Assembly (NCBI GenBank): GCA_964017195.1
Contig: OZ024890.1
Coordinates: 50,707,593 to 50,771,592, forward strand
Length of the DNA stretch: 64,000 bases
Reading direction: 5' to 3'
Source: Siderastrea radians
Lineage: Eukaryota; Cnidaria; Anthozoa; Scleractinia; Rhizangiidae
Shown piece after piece: positions 33,096-42,917 of this stretch. The position numbers were made by a program, and so were the translations under genes. The notes under the pieces were generated by a model. The model saw only the letters and a program-made list of their open reading frames with translations. It was not told where the DNA came from and ran no database searches. Every line of letters starts with the position of its first letter. The first letter of the stretch is position 1.

Positions 33096-33127
33096 CTTGA
33101 AAATGACCGTTGAACGGTCGAAACGTC
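33096..33127 (+). ncRNA. Hammerhead-like motif in the Penelope-like 3' tail
   Basis: TGA-N2-ATGA is followed by a perfect GACCGT-TGA-ACGGTC hairpin and CGAAACGTC. Penelope-like elements are known to carry hammerhead ribozyme motifs in their terminal repeats. The first core block reads CTTGAAAATGA and departs from the canonical CTGATGA core, so self-cleavage is doubtful. A related motif is at 41461-41495. Confidence 0.4.
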
Positions 33128-33159
33128 GTTCATTACTCGCGTTGACTTTTATTGCAAAA

Positions 33160-34553
33160 TCAGTTTTCATTGTTTGTATTCAAAATCCCATTTATGTAAT
33201 GAACGGAGCCACGCAAACGATGCTCGTTTAAAGACAGGTCTGTTTGCATTATCATTTGTCCATTTTCAATAACAAAAGCAGTGTCATAGACACTTGGATC
33301 TACGTTTGAAACAGTTTCTTTAACACCGTAAACAATCAGATTTCCGATAACTAGTGGTGCAGTCTTACGGACCGTACCGTGAAGATCGAGGAAAAGGAAC
33401 TGAGGAGGAGAACTATCCCATCTGTGAAAGTGGATTATAGTTCTCGTGTATTTCTCAAAATTTTTCGTAGTATGATTTGAAATCGAGAGCGTTGTGGCTT
33501 GAGGCGTCACGCTCACCTCATTTACTTCAGGTGGAAAAAACTCTACAACCATCGTGTAATAACCAACCGGAAGTGGATGAGGTTAAAACCGAGGCGTGAC
33601 TGGTACTGGTTCGGTGAGTCTTTTTTTAACAGGAGTTTGAGAAAGTAAGCTTTTTTATTTACTTGATGTGGAGATTCTGGATAATCATCAATACTCAAAA
33701 CACTGATATTGTTTTCACTCGAAGATTCATCTGCGTTTTCCATCAAATATCTGAAGGCATCTTTTTCATTCGTTGAGCTACCGACATGGGATTCATGAAG
33801 TTTTTGACTGACAAGATCTGACATAGATGTTATTTCACTTTGCATAAAATCAACATTAACTGCGGATTTCAGGTCTTTGCCATCGGTGTGTAAGTTGATA
33901 ATTGTATTATTATTTAAGTTCAAGTCTCCAGTCATACTGTTAGTGCCATCAAATTTGAGAAACTTTTTTTGTGTTATGTCATCAATTCTGTAGTTAACAA
34001 ACTCGACACATGCGGCGTCTCTCTGGTTTGATGGAAGATCAAGATTGGTAATCAAATGATTTTTCATGTCAATGTCAGCCGCTTTATCCAGTTTTTTTTC
34101 AAGCTGATTGTCGACATACTTTTTGTTTGTGGCTTTTATCCAGTTTTTTTTTCAAGCTGATTGTCGACATACTTTTTGTTTGTGGCTTGATCTACCTCTT
34201 CTGGGTTTTTTACGTTGTAGAGTGTATTATTATTCATATCAATGCTTGCTTCCATTTTCCCACCTTCCTTTTTTAAAAGAAAGTTATCTCTCGTGTCCTG
34301 ATAGTTTATTACCTTTGTCAGATCACCGTGGATAGGATAGGGGTTGCTTTTTAACCGCAAAATATCGTACTTATTTTGCATGTCAATATCAGCGGCACCA
34401 CTGCCCTTAGGATCCCTGTGGACCGGCCTCCCCTCGAGGACCCTTCTCCCCTCGGGGGCCAATCGGACCTTGTGGTCCCGCGGGGCCAGGAGGACCCACC
34501 ATTTCACTTGTCGTTTGGCTAGTTTCACCGATTTGACTGTTAATATACCCCAT
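33160..34553 (-). pseudogene. Fibre-like protein with collagen stalk
   Basis: The ATG is at 34553, overlapping the ATPase stop. The N-terminus has about nine Gly-X-Y triplets (34410-34500), then repeated modules of the type DMxNNxIxNL followed by ATNKKYVD, which resemble phage and virus fibre repeats. A C-terminal beta-rich domain (33160-33552) has VVEFFPP near its start and FLFLDLHG in the middle. Breaks: a frameshift just after the collagen stretch (about 34410), a 52-bp tandem duplication at 34084-34188, and a frameshift near 33550. Role inferred: receptor-binding spike. The neighbouring penton-like gene supports this. Confidence 0.55.
34084..34188. repeat. 52-bp tandem duplication in the fibre-like gene
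   Basis: The segment from TTATCCAGTTTTTTTTCAAG to TTTGTTTGTGGCTT occurs twice in a row. One unit covers the ATNKKYVDNQLEKK repeat, and the duplication shifts the frame. Confidence 0.85.
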
Positions 34554-35186
34554 TATATTTCTTCATCGAAATTTTTCTTCATTAATTTTTGGGGTTTGTC
34601 ATAGTAAAAGAAAGAATATTTTTTATCGGTGGCGCGATCTAACGTGGTATGATCAACACCTATCTCGTTCGCAATCCGCTTGTTTTCTCGTGGAAGAAAC
34701 CTGAAAATACAAAAATGGCTGCAGTTACCCCGGATATTCTTCGGCACGTTGTAGAAGGATTGAGTAAGGTAAATAACGCAGCAGTTTCTGTGCCATCCGT
34801 TGATAAAATAATTAATTATGCTGTTTTGGTTACTTTCACAAACAAGATCATCAAAGAGAACAATTTTTTGGTTGTCCACCGGTAGCTCCTCGAGTGGAAT
34901 GATTTCATCACCGGGAGCCTCGATGTCCTCGTAACTAACCTTGGGGTTGATTTCGTTCAACAAAGTCCTGCAAAAGAGCCTAGTATTTGTTCTGGTGCAG
35001 GTTCTTTGAAGAGAGATAAATTTTATCAAACTCTAGCAATACATAAAGCATATGCAGTAATATGTTTGTTTTGCCAGAATTACTGTGTCCACAAATCAGC
35101 ATCCGGAAAACATTGGCTGGCATGCAAGGGTGGCCCTGCTTGTAGCTACTCTCGGAAAAACCTGGGTCATAATTTGGAATCTTCAT
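34553..35186 (-). pseudogene. FtsK/HerA-type packaging ATPase (A32-like)
   Basis: The start ATG is at 35186. The Walker A motif GHSNSGKTN is at residues 33-41, and the Walker B motif KIVLFDDLV lies after a frameshift at about 35000. A downstream block IYLTQSFYNVPKNIR fits the sensor region of this family. The length of about 210 codons is normal for Polinton and adintovirus ATPases, which pump genome DNA into capsids. One frameshift separates the two Walker motifs, so the copy is inactive. It is transcribed divergently from the gene at 35218, with 31 bp between the starts. Confidence 0.78.
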
Positions 35187-35217
35187 TTTTTTGTTTGTAT
35201 ATAATCACGCTGAAATT
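35187..35217. promoter_or_regulatory. Divergent intergenic region
   Basis: This is the only DNA between two divergent virus-like starts. It contains GTATATAATC (about 35197-35206), which resembles a TATA element. It is a candidate bidirectional promoter, inferred from layout. Confidence 0.35.
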
Positions 35218-36198
35218 ATGTCAATACAACAGTGGCATCAGTTGGCTGAGGAAAAGTCGGCGGTCGATCAGCAAACACAAGACATTCACCAAAAATTTAG
35301 AATGAACAAAATAAGCAAAGAGCTTGGTCAGCTTTCAGGGGAGGAGCTTTTTAAACCTATTACAAAAAGGCTTGATGAAAAGAGCAGCACCACTACGCAA
35401 GAGGTGGAGGAAAAAAGTCCTGATTATGCAATGGACGAATTTGACAGAACCAATCCGTTTGGTGAAGAATTCAGACCGGATGCGCCAACACCAGATTCAA
35501 CACCAGCACCATCACCATAACCAACACCACCACCATCACCAATACCATCACCACCACCACCATACCAATATGATGATGGTGGTGGTGATTTTCCACAGCC
35601 ACCCCCACCGCTGATGGAAGAAACATCCAAACGAAAAGAGTGGGCGATGCCGGGACCTGTTGAGCCAAAATACCCCCATGAATCAACCTTGTTGCAAACG
35701 GCCAATCAGCTGATCACAAAATTCGGAAATGATCCCAACTACAGAGTAAAAAGTAAAGAATCCCAACTTTATGGTTATTCCGTGGAGGAGCTCAAAAAAG
35801 TAAGAGATGGGATCTACGAAAAAAGAAGGGCAACCCAACCTCTATCGAAACAGCTGCAGCAGGGGAAGCAGAGCCTAAAGTCTACACCCCCACGCAAAAG
35901 TAAAGAATCTCCTCCAACCTCCCTGGAAAAAGCTGTCATGAGCCGAAGACCTGTTGTTGAGCCTTCAGACAATGAAGAGGACTTCCCTGAACAAGATTGG
36001 GAAATCGAGGGAAGTGGCTTTGCCACTGCTGAAGAATTGATTAACCAAATTTATGTGAGCTTAGGATCGATCAAAGCAGGAAACAGTTCAATAAAACTAA
36101 AAAATCAGGTATTTTCTCTGCTTGATTCACTTGTTGGACTCGGCGCAATCGACGAAAAGCAAAAGAAAAAAATTGTTCGTGATTATATAGACCAATAA
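35218..36198 (+). pseudogene. Virus-like linker protein, proline-rich, interrupted by one stop
   Basis: The ATG at 35218 gives a frame that runs to TAA at 36196-36198 with a single in-frame TAA at 35518-35520. The N-terminal third is acidic and charged; the middle (35490-35610) is rich in Pro, then has an Asp-Gly patch; the C-terminal half is Lys-rich and ends with a helical block (NQIYVSLGSIKAGN, then VRDYI). I recognise the type from Polinton-like cassettes but know no function. The frame stays open and in phase after the stop, so either this is one point mutation or two separate products. The stop overlaps the next start (TAATG). Confidence 0.55.
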
Positions 36199-36959
36199 TG
36201 TCGTTAAATCTTCTGCTTGACTCGAGCCTCGCAAAACAACAAAGAACCGGGGCGCCAGGTTTCACACGATTTCACAATAAACTTTCAACCTCCGATCCAC
36301 TTGGGTTCAGGAAACTATAAAGCCGCGCTAAACAAACTTATCACAATGAGCTACTCATGGTACAACATCGATGCCTCTTTTCGTAACAACAAAATTCGCT
36401 GGAGAAAGAAACCTGAAGAGTGGCAGACCTTGATTTTTCTGAGCGGAATGTATGATTACTCTGGCATCAACAGTTTTCTTCAGTCCCAAACCAGTAAAGT
36501 GGACTCGGAAGCAAAGACAGTGATTTCATTTTTACTCTGTATTTCGATATGACGATATTCCGGGTTGTCATTCTGATGCATGAAAATTATGAGCTTGACC
36601 TTTCTGAAGGCGAGTTCGCAGAATTGCTTGGTTATGAAAAAAAGATTTTGACGGGAAAAAAGAATTTTGTTGGACCAATGGTCCCGAATATCACAAGAAG
36701 CGTTGACTGGGTGTTTCTCCACTGCGATCTGATCAGCCGGCGAGCAAAAGATGTTCCAAGCGATGTCTTATACAGTTTTTCAACAACAGGGCTTCAGGTC
36801 AGTTATCCGTTTCAAAAAGAACCGTATCGGCTTGAGTGGCATCCTGTGAACAAAAGCGAGATTAATTGAATAAGGATTTGGGTGACGGACAGAAGAGACA
36901 ACCCCCTGGATCTCAACGGGATAGACGTTGCTGTCAGCATAATGATTAAGAAAGAGTAA
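36198..36959 (+). pseudogene. Penton / minor capsid-like protein
   Basis: The start ATG at 36198 overlaps the preceding stop. After a frameshift near 36228 it reads HDFTINFQPPIHLG and SYSWYNID; after a second one near 36530, LDLSEGEFAELLGYEK, then PNITRSVDWVFLHCDL and YPFQKEP. An in-frame TGA occurs at 36867-36869, and the frame then continues IRIWVTDRRDNPLDLNG to TAA at 36957. The last block is typical of penton-type single jelly-roll proteins of Polinton/adintovirus elements. About 250 codons is the expected size. The protein would form capsid vertices; this copy is broken three times. Confidence 0.58.
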
Positions 36960-36989
36960 GGATTTTTAGTTGTCTTTAATATATACACC

Positions 36990-37376
36990 ATGAATCACCC
37001 GAGTGAGTGGACAAAATTTTTTGACGAAAACGCCGGAAGGTATCAATACAAACATAAGGGGTCCAGCTTGATCCGCGACACTTTCCTGGCTATCGGCAAA
37101 GCATTCAAAGGCACTGCAAAAAGTGTGGTGAAGACAGCCGCCGACAAAGCTGCAAAAACAGTCGCTGAAAAAGCGGGGCAGAAAGTTGGTAAAATTGCTG
37201 TCAGAAAAGGTTCAAAACAAATTCAACAAATACTGCGAAAGCGTAAGCCAAGACCCCAAAAGGTGACGCAGGATGCAAAAAAGAAACTTGAAAACATTTT
37301 GCAAAACCAAGTGCCAAAAAAACCTGCTCCATCTGCCGCCTTGAAGTTAAATCGAATTTTGGCAAACGAAATTTAA
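36990..37376 (+). CDS. Basic core/membrane-active-like protein (adenovirus pX/pVI-like)
   Basis: This intact frame of 128 codons is very rich in Lys, Ala and Arg. It starts MNHPSEWTKFF, has a central amphipathic stretch (GKAFKGTAKSVVKTAADKAA) and a basic block QILRKRKPRPQK. Polinton and adintovirus elements often carry a small basic protein between penton and major capsid genes, compared with adenovirus core proteins. The position matches, but identification rests on composition and order. It is the only undamaged gene of the cassette, perhaps by chance because it is short. Confidence 0.5.
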   Translation: MNHPSEWTKFFDENAGRYQYKHKGSSLIRDTFLAIGKAFKGTAKSVVKTAADKAAKTVAEKAGQKVGKIAVRKGSKQIQQILRKRKPRPQKVTQDAKKKLENILQNQVPKKPAPSAALKLNRILANEI

Positions 37377-37408
37377 TCGTAAAAATTTTTTCCCTTTGTA
37401 TAACCGTT

Positions 37409-37760
37409 TGTGTTGCGGTGTTCAAATCGCAGCCATATCTCGAGAAGACTGCATACATCCAAGTGAATTTGGACACTCCACTCACATACCCGGGGAATAA
37501 CCAAACGCAAAACAAGTCGGGCCACAAATTTACAGTAAGAGATCGGGACAATTTTTATGACTGGTACAATGCTTATTTCCGCGTCGATTTCACGTTTGAG
37601 GCCTTGGCAAATGGAGCAAACATTGGCGCTGACACTGAATCTGCTCCGATCAACGGTTTTTTTCTCGTTGATCAAAAGTTTAAATCTTAAATCAGCGGGG
37701 AAAAATCTGTACGAGGGCACCGGTACAGTGGTAAGAGAACAGTTTTAAAAGCTAATGAAA
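37409..37760 (+). pseudogene. Major capsid protein, N-terminal fragment
   Basis: The frame at 37418-37690 reads FKSQPYLEKTAYIQVNLDT, then DNFYDWYNAYFRVDF and GFFLVDQ; after a frameshift near 37680 it goes on NLKSAGKNLYEGTGT and stops near 37748. This matches the start of the double jelly-roll capsid proteins of Polinton-like elements. Only about 115 codons remain of a protein expected to exceed 400, so the element is truncated here or cut by later rearrangement. No good initiator is seen. Confidence 0.5.
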
Positions 37761-37800
37761 CTTTGCGTGAGATGTTGTCTCGTCTGTGCGATGTGCAAAA

Positions 37801-38455
37801 AGAAGGGGAAATATTGGTCTATAATATTTGTTTCTGATAAATAAAACGTGCTACGTGGCGTGTTCAAATCGTCTCTGTCAACCCAAACCACGCCTCCTTG
37901 TACATAACAGAGTTTAGATAACGGACTCAGTGCGCAGTTTGTAGTATTTCTCTCCGAGAAGCAGCTGCTGAAAAACTCAAAAGCCCTTTAAGGTATAGTA
38001 GTTCATTTTATGAAGGAGACCCGAACTCCTAGACGTTTCTTTATCTGCATGATTAGGATTCAGCCTGTGCTTTCTTTACTAATGAAAAACAAAGTTTATT
38101 GAGGCTGGTCTTTCACGTGTTAGTTCAGTTTAATTCTGCCCGTTGTGCGAGCTCTTCTTGCCAAAATTCGTAAATCGTTGCATAACACCTTTCATTCAAT
38201 TTCACTAATCGGTTCGATGCACAACACAATTTTCCTGTCCCAATACAACCAACTGCCTCAGATCTTCCAATACAACACTTTAATGGCAAACTCCCAGCTA
38301 TAGTTACTCTAGATGGAAGAAATTTCCTGTTTCCTTCACCAACAAAATTTCAATTGACAGTTTTGAGCCCGGCAATGAATTCAATTAATATTCCTCCAAA
38401 TCGAGCACTGACTTTGTTGTTTTGTTTAGCTCTCGGCAGTAAAATTGAAGACATT
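37801..38455 (+). other. Upstream region of PTX-M
   Basis: No gene is seen. A pyrimidine-rich stretch ending TTTGTTTAGCTCTCGGCAG (38425-38443) could be a splice acceptor for a non-coding leader exon just before the PTX-M start. No clear TATA box is visible, and this stretch does not match the PTX-A/B promoter region. Confidence 0.45.
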
Positions 38456-40731
38456 ATGTATGCAGTATATCGTTGCGTTGTCTTTGGTCTCATCTTTGGT
38501 TGTGTCACTGTCTCCTCTCTATCAGGTAAGTTAGTAATTTGAAAATAAAATGTTATCCATGTGAAACACGGAAAACCAACGATTTACATGGATGTGTTCC
38601 ATTTGTTATATCTAAAATTACTGTTTAATACCGAAGACGTGATTAGAATTCTTTGCTTTGTCATTCGCCCATTGCAGCTAATCGTACCCTAACCTAACAA
38701 CTTTGATCTCCAACAATGAACCTCTTTACTGATATTAATGAGTTGAACTGAACGTGAAATCAAATTTATTAAGTTTTATTTCTTTTAAAACAAGGCGAGT
38801 CACTACTTGATTTCTTACAGCTAGCTTAAGTAAAAACAAAAACAATTGAAACAACAAGCGAATAAATTTATTTTATCATCAAAGTAATTGAATCTATATT
38901 TAAAACGTTTTGATCACAAAACGTGATTTATTGTGGGTAAATGTTAATATTTATTTTTTGTTACAGACTACGCTATCAATTTTCCGTCCACTGGCGTTAC
39001 TGGTAACTTCGTTAACATCTGGGGCATGCCAAGTTTGACGCAGTTCACCGTGTGTCTGTGGATGAAGTCAAGTGACACTATCAAACTTGGCACTCCGTTC
39101 AGTTATGCTGTTCCAGGTTCAGACAATGAACTTCTCATTTACAATTACAAGAGCTTTCACATCTGGATCAAGGGGTCATCAAAGTAGGTCACACATTTTA
39201 TTGACATTTTCTGGTCAGAAATAACCTTGATGTTTTCAGATATAAATAGATACGCCTATTGGAATGCTTTAAACAGAAATCATCCATACAACCATTTCCA
39301 TAAGAAGTTGAACTAGTGTTAATCCAGCCACCAAAGGGCTGCTAAACCGTAGTAGACGTTTTAATGAGGTCGGTTAAGTGCTTTGATAAACGATAAGGAA
39401 GAAGAAATTAAATGTGACACAAGGGAGAATAGAAAATAATAATAATAAAAAAAAAAACGTTAGATCGAACCACAAAATATGTTCACTGTATAATTTTTAC
39501 TCTTTAAATGAGAGGAATTAACCTTTTTCCTGTTTTTTTCTCTGTGGCCGTCTGTAGCGGGGCCAATGGTTATTAAACCATTATTCCATGAGCCCGCGTT
39601 GAATACGAGGTGGTAAATAGCCAACGAGGCGCGAAACACCGACTTGGCTATAACCAACCTCGTATCCAACAAGGGCGAATGGAATAATTGTTTTATTAAG
39701 ACGATTTCCGCTCAACGTTCGAGCAGTAAGTGCAAAAATTAAGTTACCAAAAAAATACTTACAGCACTGTCACATTTTGAGAACAGATAAGAAGAACTTA
39801 TCGTTACTTTTGCTCCCAAGTTGACCCCGCGAGAGAAAATTGGATTTGAAGTTATCAATATTTCAATTAAAAAGACGCTTCGTGTCAGTTCAAAACAAAA
39901 TGGCGCCCGTTTTTAGCATACTTTTACGAGATTTGAAATTAATTTTCTTGAGAATGCTTGAGAATTTCATCGCGGGGTCACTTGGGCAATTGAACTAGAG
40001 TGAGATGTTTCAAATAGCATTTAAAATGTTACCGTGCTATGAGTAGTTTTTTGGTAAATATTTTTTGCACTTATTGCTCGAACGTTGAGCGGAATCCGTC
40101 TTAAATTCTCAACCTTTGCATTCTCCCTTTTTTATTTAATTTTCCAAAACAATCGGGAAGTGAGGTAACTTCAGGGCACCATAGCGACAGATCACATGAC
40201 ACGCGCACTGCCGTGCAAACAGGTGAATGAAAAATCAAAAGCGAAGCAACTTACAGCTTAACTAAAATTAACATTAATCCAAAATTCAAGGACTTTTCAA
40301 GTGTACAGGAGAAACCTTCCTGCAATATTCAAGTATTCAAAATTCAAGCTCATTGAGAAGTGAAATAATTGTGGACATTTACTGTCCGAGTTCGCCGCTG
40401 ACGAATAGTTTCTTCAGCTGCTGTTTTGAGACTGCTTTCTTGTGGAAGACTCCACCTAATTTGCCCTTTTTCTTATTTTTTCACCAAAGCGTCTAAAACT
40501 TTATTTGCCTTAGTAAAAGCGAGGTAAACGATGATGGAAAACAGTTTGTTGTGCGCCAACAAGCGAAGGATATGATCAATGGCGGCTCTTATAATAAGTG
40601 CCATCTTTCTTCGTCGCAGACGCGAAAAACACTTGAGACAAGCATACAGTTCTTATTTTGATATTTCTCAATCGGTTTTGAAAACTTGGTGCCCCCAAGA
40701 CTGGCGGGCCGTTTTGAAACGTTAAGGTAAA

Positions 40732-40762
<31 letters not shown>

Positions 40763-41030
40763 ACGTAATCTTAATCAATGCATTAAATCTCGGCGGTAAT
40801 ATTTGAAAGTAATAATCTCATCCCGAACTTTGTGACTTTATTGTTGTTACTGGGACGACTTAATTTGCTGTATTTCTTCTGCAGATAGCTCACCGAATCT
40901 GCTTTTTTCGTCCCTTTTGCTGAAAAATTTGAAGCTAAGCCACATTTGCCGAGCTCATTTTCCATATAAGGTCAAACGTAGGTATGATGGCTAGTAACCG
41001 AGATCTAGTGAACCAATCAGAAAGCTAGAG

Positions 41031-41061
<31 letters not shown>

Positions 41062-41981
41062 CAGGCCTAAACTAATGTGGCCTAAGGGGTCTGTAGATAA
41101 GAAAGTGACTGAAAACTTGTTCAGGCAAAAATAAAGTGACCATAACAATTATCGGGGTGGAAGTAAGGAGAAGTTCCACTGCCTTTTGAAATCTCCATTA
41201 ATTAAGTTATGATATGTTTATGGATCAGTGGTGCTATTGTGGCTTGGGTACTAACCCAAGATGGTGGTGTTTTTAGTGTTTTAGTTTTCAATATTTAGTC
41301 AAAACAAGGGCGCAAATTGTAAGGTTTATGCCCCAGAAAAAAAATACATACAATAATACCAGACAGCAACATTTTTTCCTTTTGTTGCTGATTTACTTAT
41401 TTTTGTCGACCAATCAGGAAAACGACCAGAGACGTCTGACGCTTCACAATTCACTTGACACTGATTATGAGCTCCGCTCAGGTTGTCGAAACGTCAGTCA
41501 GTTTCACCACAAACAGTCCTTCTCAGGACTACACTCACCTGGACAATCGTACTTTCCCGACTTAAATTCTTTTTTGTTTTAAAGATCAACCTCAGTATCA
41601 GCAAATGATGGCAAATGGCACCATATCTGTACATCCTGGGAAAACACCGCGGGCTCCTGGAAATTCTACAGAGATGGGGCTGTGGCAGCTAAAGGAACTG
41701 GGCACAAGACAGCACACGTGATAAAGTCTGGAGGATCCATTGTACTGGGTCAAGAGCAAGATTCTCCGGGAGGTGGTTTTGATGCAAACCAAAGCTTCAT
41801 TGGGATGTTGACAAATGTCAATGTCTGGGATCACGTGCTTCCCATTGCACAAATTGAGCAAATGTCAAAATCTTGCCTGTCAGGGGAGGGGAACGTCTAC
41901 AAGTGGTCTGATTTCATTCATGGCCGTGAAGGGAATGCCCGAGTTGTTATTCCATCCCCTTGTAAACCGCTGAGTGCTTAG
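38456..41981 (+). CDS. PTX-M: secreted pentraxin (CRP/SAP-like)
   Basis: Coding exons are 38456-38525, 38967-39183 and 41585-41981, with introns in phase 1 and phase 2 as in PTX-A/B, giving 227 residues. The signal peptide is residues 1-23. One extra residue lies near position 36 compared with A and B. Calcium-site positions read SDNE (Asp76, Asn77), EQD (153-155), then GGGFDANQ (Asp162, Gln165), so acidic ligands are present at the positions of CRP Asp60 and Glu147. The disulfide cysteines and the HxCxSW signature (HHICTSWEN) are kept. Intron 2 is 2.4 kb, enlarged by fold-back elements, a microsatellite and a Penelope-like tail, and its acceptor is TTTTAAAG. It is likely the more typical lectin of the three. 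Confidence 0.92.
39575..40107. repeat. Two fold-back elements in PTX-M intron 2
   Basis: The first (39575-39690) pairs TTATTCCATGAGCCCGCGTTG with CAACAAGGGCGAATGGAATAA. The second (about 39697-40107) pairs GACGATTTCCGCTCAACG/TTCGAGCAGTAAGTGC with GCACTTATTGCTCGAACG near 40067. Both are non-coding, MITE-like and lie in the intron. Confidence 0.65.
40734..40762. repeat. (TTG)n microsatellite
   Basis: Almost ten uninterrupted TTG units lie in PTX-M intron 2. Confidence 0.95.
41461..41495 (+). ncRNA. Hammerhead-like motif of a second Penelope-like tail
   Basis: CTGATTATGA, a GAGC-TCC-GCTC hairpin and CGAAACGTC appear in the same order as at 33096-33127. The downstream CAGTCCTTCTCAGGACTACACTCACC resembles a Penelope-like 3' tail. 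Only the tail is present, in intron 2 of PTX-M, ending within about 40 bp of exon 3. Ribozyme activity is uncertain. Confidence 0.42.
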
Positions 41982-42181
41982 CTTAGTTTTGCAAAAGGCG
42001 TTATAATTGTAGTCAAGAGCTTGAGTCTGGGACTTTTTTAATAGTTCACTAAAAACAACCTCTAACGCCCAGGGACGTCACACTGGCGAGCGGAATGGGT
42101 CAACAAAAGTAATTGGAAAACAATAGAGACGCCCCCCCCCCCTCCTGCTAACTACTATTGAAACTGTACTTTTGACAGCAC

Positions 42182-42187
42182 AATAAA
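42182..42187 (+). terminator. Polyadenylation signal of PTX-M
   Basis: AATAAA lies 201 bases after the stop, in the context GACAGCACAATAAAGGAAGAAAA, homologous to PTX-A/B. A C-rich run at 42132-42143 precedes it. Confidence 0.72.
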
Positions 42188-42917
42188 GGAAGAAAATGTA
42201 TAAACTGGTTTTGATGTGACTTCTTTTAACCTAACCTCTTATGATTTTAAGAACTGAGGAATTACTTTTAAATAAACAATTAACAAGAAAAATTTCAGTT
42301 GATAATTGGGAGAAGAATTGTCGCAGTTGATATTTTTTCTGAAGCATCTCCGCGGACCTGAATCCTAAATCCTTAAATCTGATTGACTAATGACGCGCAC
42401 TCGAGCGGTCCGGATTTCCCCATTCGGACATCCGCGGGAAAACTTGAAGTGAAATCATTTTACTCCCGCACAACGACACGTTGGATTTTTCTTCTTAAAA
42501 TGAAACTTTTCTCTCACTGACCGTTGTAAAGTGAACGGAAAAATCAGCAATGGAATAAAAGGCGTGGTTATTCTCCGAAAAAGGCGAGTAATCCTAAGTT
42601 TTTGGTGAGAAAATTTTGCTGGCTTCGTTTCAGTTTCGAGTTGCAGTTTTCCTATTGACACGCCATTTGATTTAACACGGGTTAGCTGCAAGTAAGTCTT
42701 TTGACTACCGTTTCTTGGTTGAAATTTCGTTATTTTCTTTGGAGATCTCTTTTCTAATATTGTCCCATTTACCTTCATTCAAAACAACAGGATTAGTTAT
42801 TATGATTGTTAGCTAAAATAGTTAGACAAACAACCTCGCAACCCTGTCCCTTCGACAAGAACTGCTGTATGTCAACAAGGTCTTACAATTTAGTTTTCTC
42901 ATAGTATCGATGTGCGA
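42188..42917. other. Non-coding region downstream of PTX-M
   Basis: I see no supported gene. A minus-strand frame at 42455-42778 is Lys/Arg/Thr-rich with no recognised domain. This stretch has no counterpart in the A or B blocks. Confidence 0.45.

Larger units (their letters stand above)
25999..33150 (+). mobile_element. Penelope-like element, 5' truncated and split
   Basis: The retroelement's RT/GIY-YIG coding region occupies 25999-27053. Its last codons and 3' tail resume at 32768-33150 after insertion of a TTAA element. The two halves are in the same reading frame when the inserted DNA and one TTAA copy are left out. The tail carries a CGAAACGTC hairpin motif at 33096-33127, as in Penelope-like elements. 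The 5' part of the RT, including motif A, is missing. Confidence 0.88.
33160..37800. mobile_element. Decayed Polinton/adintovirus-like capsid cassette
   Basis: Six virus-type genes are packed here with very short gaps. On the minus strand: a collagen-stalk fibre-like gene and a packaging ATPase. On the plus strand: a linker-type protein, a penton-like protein, a basic core-like protein and the N-terminus of a major capsid protein. Two junctions have TAATG stop-start overlaps. Polymerase, integrase and protease are not present and no terminal repeats are seen, so this is a fragment of an integrated element. Nearly every gene has a frameshift or stop. The left edge abuts the Penelope-like tail; the right edge is unclear near 37800. 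Confidence 0.68.

Noticed and set aside
35324..35705. His-rich, Gly-rich and Pro-rich overlapping ORFs around the CCACCA repeat
   Set aside because: They are other-frame shadows of the low-complexity Pro-rich linker of the virus-like gene at 35218-36198.
37201..37720. Minus-strand ORFs opposite the basic core-like and capsid genes
   Set aside because: They are antisense shadows; the plus-strand frames carry the recognisable features.
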